The position numbers and the translations under genes are program-made. A stretch of 64,000 nucleotides of DNA from Arthrobacter sp. ov118. Lineage in GTDB: Bacteria; Actinomycetota; Actinomycetes; Actinomycetales; Micrococcaceae. The stretch is from NCBI RefSeq assembly GCF_900116495.1, contig NZ_FPAY01000002.1, forward strand, positions 310,001-374,000. Reading direction: 5' to 3'. The stretch's first letter is position 1. Each line of letters begins with the position of its first letter. Shown here one piece after another: positions 59,868 to 64,000 of this stretch. The notes under the pieces are model-generated. The model saw only the letters and a program-made list of their open reading frames with translations, did not search any database and was not told the DNA's origin.

Positions 59868-62261
59868 TTGGAAGAACGTTCGACGCCGGTGCCGGTGGCA
59901 CCCGTGGACAAGGGCCAAGGCCAGGGTCAACAGACTGGCCTGGTGGCTCCCGGACGTCCCGACGTGCCTGTGCCCGTCGGCAACACCGGCGCGCGGCCCA
60001 CGTTTCCCGGCCGGCGTGAACGCACGAGGTCGCGCCTGGCCCGGCTGACCGGCCGCGGGGCGCCAGCCTATTCCCCCATCCTGGAGCCGTTGCTGCGCAC
60101 CGTGCGCGCCAACAATCCCAAAGAAGACTTCGACCTCATCCAGCGCGCCTTCGTGGTGGCCGAACGGTGCCACCGTGGACAGAAACGCAAGAGCGGCGAC
60201 CCGTACATCACGCACCCGGTGGCAGTGGCCACCATCCTCGCCGAACTGGGCCTCAGCGGCACGACCCTGGCGGCAGCCTTGCTGCACGACACTGTCGAGG
60301 ACACCTCCTACACCCTGGCCGACCTCAAGGCCGAGTTCGGCCCGGAAGTGGCCATGCTGGTGGACGGCGTCACAAAATTGGACAAGGTCAGCTTCGGTGA
60401 GGCGGCCCAGTCCGAGACCGTGCGCAAGATGGTCGTGGCCATGGCCAAGGACATCCGCGTCCTGATGATCAAACTCGCCGACCGGCTGCACAATGCCCGC
60501 ACCTGGCGTTTCGTCTCGGCTGAGTCCTCGGCGCGCAAAGCCCGCGAGACCCTGGAAATCTTTGCGCCTCTCGCCCACCGGCTCGGCATGAACACCATTA
60601 AGTGGGAGCTGGAGGACCTGTCTTTTGCGGCCCTCTACCCCAAGGTGTACGAGGAAATCGTGCGGATGGTGGGGGACCGGACCCCGGAGCGCGAAAAGAA
60701 CCTGGCCGTCATCCGCAACCAGATCACCGAGGACCTTCGGGCCGCCAAGATCAAGGCCACGATCACCGGTCGTCCCAAGCACTACTACTCGATCTACCAA
60801 AAGATGATCGTCCGCGACAAGGACTTCGACGACATCAACGACCTCATGGGCGTCCGAGTCCTGGTCGACTCCGTCCGGGACTGTTACGCGGCCCTGGGCG
60901 CAATGCATTCGCGCTGGAACCCCCTGCCTGGGCGGTTCAAGGACTACATCGCGATGCCCAAGTTCAACATGTACCAGTCGCTGCACACCACGGTGATCGG
61001 TCCCGGCGGCAAGCCGGTGGAAATCCAAATCCGGACGCACGAGATGCACCGCCGCGCCGAGTATGGCGTGGCCGCACACTGGAAGTACAAAGACCAGCCG
61101 AACCGGACCGCGGCAGGGCCCGGCAGCCCGCGCGACGGCGACATGGGCTGGTTGCGCTCCCTCGTTGACTGGCAGCAGGAAACCTCGGACCCGGGCGAGT
61201 TCCTCGATTCCCTGCGCTTTGAAATCAATGCCCGCGAAGTGTTCGTCTTCACCCCCAAGGGCGAGGTCATGGCCCTTCCGGCAGGCTCCACTCCGGTGGA
61301 CTTCGCCTACGCCGTGCACACCGAGGTGGGCCACCGGACCATCGGCGCCCGTGTCAACGGCAAACTCGTGCCGCTCAACAGCGAACTGAACCATGGCGAC
61401 TGGGTGGAGATCTTCACCTCCAAGGCAGAGGGTGCCGGCCCCAGCCAGGACTGGCAGCACTTCGTCAAGAGCGCCCGGGCCCGGAACAAGATCAGGCAGT
61501 GGTTCAGCAAGGAACGCCGCGAGGAAGCGATCGACCGCGGCAAGGACCTGCTGACCAAGGCGATGCGGAAGCAAAACCTGCCGCTGCAGCGACTGATGAC
61601 CCACGACGCCCTCGCCGCGATCGCCGAGGACTTCAAGTACACGGACATCTCCGGGCTCTACGCGGGTGTGGGTGATGGGCACACGTCCGCGCAGTCCGTC
61701 ATGGAACGCCTGGTCGAGAGCCTCGGCGGGAACGAGCACCCGGACGACAACATCTCCGACGTCTCCATCCCCACCCAGGTCAGCAAGGCACGCTTCTCCG
61801 ATTCCGGTGTGGTGGTCCGCGGCGTGGACGACGTCTGGGTGAAGCTGGCCCGGTGCTGTACGCCGGTGCCGCCGGACCCCATCCTGGGGTTCGTCACGCG
61901 CGGCTCAGGGGTATCGGTGCACCGGACCGACTGCACCAACGTCAGCGGCCTGATGGACCAGCCGGACAGGATTGTGGAAGTCGACTGGGCGCCGACGCAG
62001 TCCAGCGTCTTCCTCGTGGAGATTCAGGTCGAAGCCCTCGACCGCAAGTCGCTGCTCTCCGACGTCACCCGCGTGCTCTCGGACAACCACGTCAATATCC
62101 TGGCGGCCAGTGTGCACACCTCCACGGACCGGGTGGCGATCTCCAAGTTTGCCTTCGAGATGGGCGATCCCAAATACCTTAGCCATGTGCTCAGCGCCGT
62201 CCGCCGGATCGACGGCGTCTTCGACGTGTACCGCACCACCGGCAACCGCCGCCGCAACTAG
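59868..62261 (+). CDS. rel: bifunctional (p)ppGpp synthetase/hydrolase Rel
   Basis: A 797-residue RSH enzyme. A HD hydrolase domain (RKSGDPYITHP, LLHDTVEDT near 140, KLADRLHNART) comes first, the synthetase domain follows (GRPKHYYSIYQKM, FKDYIAMPK, YQSLHTTV, then VEIQIRTHEMH), then TGS (FVFTPKGEVMALPAGSTPVDFAY), a zinc-finger/helical part (RCCTPVPPD) and a C-terminal ACT domain. It makes and destroys the stringent alarmone at the ribosome. TTG 59868 has GAGAGG upstream. Confidence 0.95.
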   Translation: MEERSTPVPVAPVDKGQGQGQQTGLVAPGRPDVPVPVGNTGARPTFPGRRERTRSRLARLTGRGAPAYSPILEPLLRTVRANNPKEDFDLIQRAFVVAERCHRGQKRKSGDPYITHPVAVATILAELGLSGTTLAAALLHDTVEDTSYTLADLKAEFGPEVAMLVDGVTKLDKVSFGEAAQSETVRKMVVAMAKDIRVLMIKLADRLHNARTWRFVSAESSARKARETLEIFAPLAHRLGMNTIKWELEDLSFAALYPKVYEEIVRMVGDRTPEREKNLAVIRNQITEDLRAAKIKATITGRPKHYYSIYQKMIVRDKDFDDINDLMGVRVLVDSVRDCYAALGAMHSRWNPLPGRFKDYIAMPKFNMYQSLHTTVIGPGGKPVEIQIRTHEMHRRAEYGVAAHWKYKDQPNRTAAGPGSPRDGDMGWLRSLVDWQQETSDPGEFLDSLRFEINAREVFVFTPKGEVMALPAGSTPVDFAYAVHTEVGHRTIGARVNGKLVPLNSELNHGDWVEIFTSKAEGAGPSQDWQHFVKSARARNKIRQWFSKERREEAIDRGKDLLTKAMRKQNLPLQRLMTHDALAAIAEDFKYTDISGLYAGVGDGHTSAQSVMERLVESLGGNEHPDDNISDVSIPTQVSKARFSDSGVVVRGVDDVWVKLARCCTPVPPDPILGFVTRGSGVSVHRTDCTNVSGLMDQPDRIVEVDWAPTQSSVFLVEIQVEALDRKSLLSDVTRVLSDNHVNILAASVHTSTDRVAISKFAFEMGDPKYLSHVLSAVRRIDGVFDVYRTTGNRRRN

Positions 62262-62329
62262 CCCCCACCGGCCGGCTTCTGTGAGGGCGGCTCGTATGGG
62301 GGCCGTTCCTGCGACTGCCGTTCCTCCGG

Positions 62330-63031
62330 CTATGGCTCCTCCGGGGGCGGCGCCAGGGCGCCGAGCTTGGCCAGCGCCGCCCTCCTGTGCGGGACGCGGG
62401 GGCTGGCGTCAACGGCGAGCTTCAGCAGCCGGAGCCGAACACCCAGCTCGGGTCTGGCCAGGAGCGCCGTCAGGGCCGGCACGGCGCGTTCCGCCTCCAC
62501 GTGCAGGGCGACGTCCAGCGCAGTGCGCAGCGGGCTGGACACCATCAAGCCCCCCATGCTGACCACGTCGAAGGGCCCCAACCGCACCTCGTGGAACGTG
62601 CAGCCGCGCGCGGACCTGAGGCTGGATATGCGCCGGTTGGCGTCGACCAGCAGTGCCAGGCGGTCAGGCTCGGCGGCGCAGCCATAGATCCAGGCCGCGG
62701 TCATCCGCCCCGCCACCACCCGCTGCCGGATGGCCGGCGCCACGGCGAGGGCTGCGGCGCGGGCGCGCAACTGCGGACTGGCAGGGGCGCCGGGCGGCAG
62801 GTAGCCGCGCTGATAAAGCTGCGTCAGCACGCCGTCGGCGGCCATGGCCTGAAGTTCGGGCCAGGAGAACAGGGCGCCGGGGGAGTAGAGCTCGCACTGC
62901 CCCGGACCTTGGGCCCTTGGCTCCGCGCCCTGAGCCCTCGGACCCTGAGCCGAAGTGGGAGCCCGACCCGGACCCCCAACCGGAGCCCCACCCAGACCCG
63001 CACCCGAACCAGGGGCGGGGGCGCGGGGCAT
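62330..63031 (-). CDS. AbiEi-like antitoxin/regulator family protein, orphan
   Basis: A protein of about 233 residues. ALFSWPELQAMAADGVLTQLYQRGY is a winged-helix start, RQRVVAGRMTAAWIYG and FDVVSMGGLMVSSPLRTALDVAL match the actinobacterial proteins annotated as AbiEi-type (type IV TA) antitoxins. The N-terminal 40 residues are low complexity (Pro/Gly/Gln repeats). No AbiEii nucleotidyltransferase is adjacent, so a toxin-antitoxin role is doubtful. ATG 63031 or 63040 are possible starts. Confidence 0.7.
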   Translation of the reverse strand: MPRAPAPGSGAGLGGAPVGGPGRAPTSAQGPRAQGAEPRAQGPGQCELYSPGALFSWPELQAMAADGVLTQLYQRGYLPPGAPASPQLRARAAALAVAPAIRQRVVAGRMTAAWIYGCAAEPDRLALLVDANRRISSLRSARGCTFHEVRLGPFDVVSMGGLMVSSPLRTALDVALHVEAERAVPALTALLARPELGVRLRLLKLAVDASPRVPHRRAALAKLGALAPPPEEP

Positions 63032-63073
63032 GAGTACCATTCCGCCATCGTTGCCGGTTTCCCGCACACAGAA

Positions 63074-63116
63074 CAGGCCCCGTTCCGGTCATGTGGATAA
63101 ACCGGAACGGAGCCTG
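63074..63116 (-). terminator. hairpin after the DUF349 gene
   Basis: CAGGCCCCGTTCCGGT pairs with its partner over 16 bp with one mismatch around an 11-base loop, just downstream of the DUF349 stop at 63136. Confidence 0.7.
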
Positions 63117-63135
63117 AACTGGCCGTCTAATGTGC

Positions 63136-64000
63136 TTAGGCGAGTTCGCTCGCCGAACGCTCGAGCTGCTCCAACCAGGCCTGCCGGGCCTCGAGGGCTT
63201 CCTTGGCTGACTTGATCTTGCGCTCGTCGCCGGCCTTCTCCGCCTTGGCCAGATCTTCCTTGAGGCCGGCAATGGCAGCTTCCAGCTGGGTCAGGGCGCT
63301 GTTCGTGCGTGCCTTCGTCTCCGGGTTGGAGCGCTTCCAGTTCTCGTCCTCGGCGTCTCGGACGGCGTCCTCGACCTTACGCAGACCTGCCTCGATGCGG
63401 CCCATGTCCGCGCGCGGGACCTTGCCGGCTTCTTCCCAGCGGTCGCGGATGGACTGCAGCGCCTTCTTGGCAGCTGCCAGGTCCTTGATCGGCAGGAGCT
63501 CATTGGCCTCGGCCAGGAGTGCTTCCTTGACGACGAGGTTCGCACCGTATTCCTGGTCGATCTCGTCGTTGGCTGCCTGCCGGTTGGTGAAGAACACATC
63601 CTGGGCGGCGCGGAAGCGCGCCCACAGGGCATCGTCGTCCTTGCGGCTGGCGCGGGGCGACGCTTTCCAGTCTTCCATCAGGCGGCGGTACTCGCCGGCG
63701 GCGAAGCCCCAGTCCGTCGACGAGGACAGTGCCTCGGCCTCGGCGATGAGTTTTTCCTTGGCGGCCTTGGCTGCGGAGTTGTTGCTGTCCAGCTGGGAGA
63801 AGTAGGCGCGACGGTGCCGGTCGAAGACCGTGCGGGCGGCGCGGAACCGCTTCCACAGCGCGTCCTCGTTGCTGCGCCCGAGCCGGACGCCGCTCTTCTG
63901 CGCGGTCTTCCAGCTCTCGAAGAGCTCGTTCATCCGGGCGCTGGAAGTCTTCCACTGGATCTGCGCCGGATCATGGCCGGCGATTTCCTCGGCCTCGGCC
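63136..64000 (-). CDS. DUF349 domain protein, cut by the window edge
   Basis: The C-terminal 287 residues are visible; the start lies beyond 64000. The sequence is three to four charged helical repeats, each with a conserved 'W..A...R..D..LW.RFR.A.D.F' pattern, e.g. DALWKRFRAARTVFDRHR and DALWARFRAAQDVFFTNR, which is DUF349. These are long coiled-coil-like RNA or ribosome-associated proteins in some bacteria; the function is not fixed. It is highly charged and soluble. Confidence 0.9.
   Translation of the reverse strand, partial: AEAEEIAGHDPAQIQWKTSSARMNELFESWKTAQKSGVRLGRSNEDALWKRFRAARTVFDRHRRAYFSQLDSNNSAAKAAKEKLIAEAEALSSSTDWGFAAGEYRRLMEDWKASPRASRKDDDALWARFRAAQDVFFTNRQAANDEIDQEYGANLVVKEALLAEANELLPIKDLAAAKKALQSIRDRWEEAGKVPRADMGRIEAGLRKVEDAVRDAEDENWKRSNPETKARTNSALTQLEAAIAGLKEDLAKAEKAGDERKIKSAKEALEARQAWLEQLERSASELA

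Noticed and set aside
59271..61739. Minus-strand frame of 822 codons opposite secF and rel
   Set aside because: It spans two real genes and their spacer, has no motif, and the codon pattern matches the complement of the genes.

Overview
The window is a high-GC actinobacterial chromosome segment, most likely from the Micrococcaceae (Arthrobacter/Pseudarthrobacter type). Support comes from the GC-rich codon use, a mycothiol-dependent formaldehyde gene set with mycoredoxin, the GatD/MurT peptidoglycan amidation pair, a PIP-synthase-type CDP-alcohol phosphatidyltransferase, a DUF222/HNH protein, DtxR/IdeR-like iron boxes and actinobacterial SOS boxes. No rRNA, tRNA, insertion sequence, prophage or CRISPR array was seen.

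Left part (1-36 kb) is accessory. 1-7.7 kb: the tip of a probable 2OG-Fe(II) oxygenase gene, an acid-phosphatase-like lipoprotein, an endonuclease/exonuclease/phosphatase protein with no ordinary start codon, then a five-gene minus-strand operon (phosphodiester glycosidase, GT2-GtrA fusion, DUF4956, VTC polyphosphate polymerase, Cthe_2159-type carbohydrate-binding lipoprotein) that looks like an uncharacterised cell-surface system. 7.8-10.9 kb: thioesterase, a frameshifted MmyB-like regulator, DUF2177 and a lipoate-ligase-like gene. 10.9-17.3 kb: a FadR-type regulator and carboxylesterase face a MatC-like dicarboxylate permease, a CaiB/BaiF CoA transferase and a fused carboxyltransferase, suggesting uptake, CoA activation and (de)carboxylation of a diacid. 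18.4-23.5 kb: efeO-efeB (no efeU) diverge from an adenylation/carrier/acyltransferase-3 fusion protein, with two iron boxes in the shared spacer. 23.5-36 kb: lipoproteins, a methyltransferase, an AAA ATPase, a DUF222/HNH protein, a PLP dehydratase, GNATs, gene remnants, mycothiol-linked formaldehyde detoxification, an SRAP/HMCES-type protein, chorismate mutase and a DUF4386 membrane protein.

Right part (36-64 kb) is mostly conserved core: an SOS box, DUF6504 and dnaE2; thrS, a HIT protein and a PIP-synthase-like gene; pdxS; an M3 peptidase; two coupled alpha/beta hydrolases; gatD-murT; then pdxT, yebC, ruvC, ruvA, ruvB, yajC, secD, secF and rel, followed by an orphan AbiEi-like protein and a truncated DUF349 gene. 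The ruvC-ruvA spacer has a second SOS-box-like palindrome and a 16-bp tandem repeat array.

A pattern across the window is the frequency of very short tandem duplications (12-18 bp, 2-5 copies) in spacers and in the ends or linkers of genes, plus several small gene remnants. This suggests a chromosome in which replication slippage is an active source of change.
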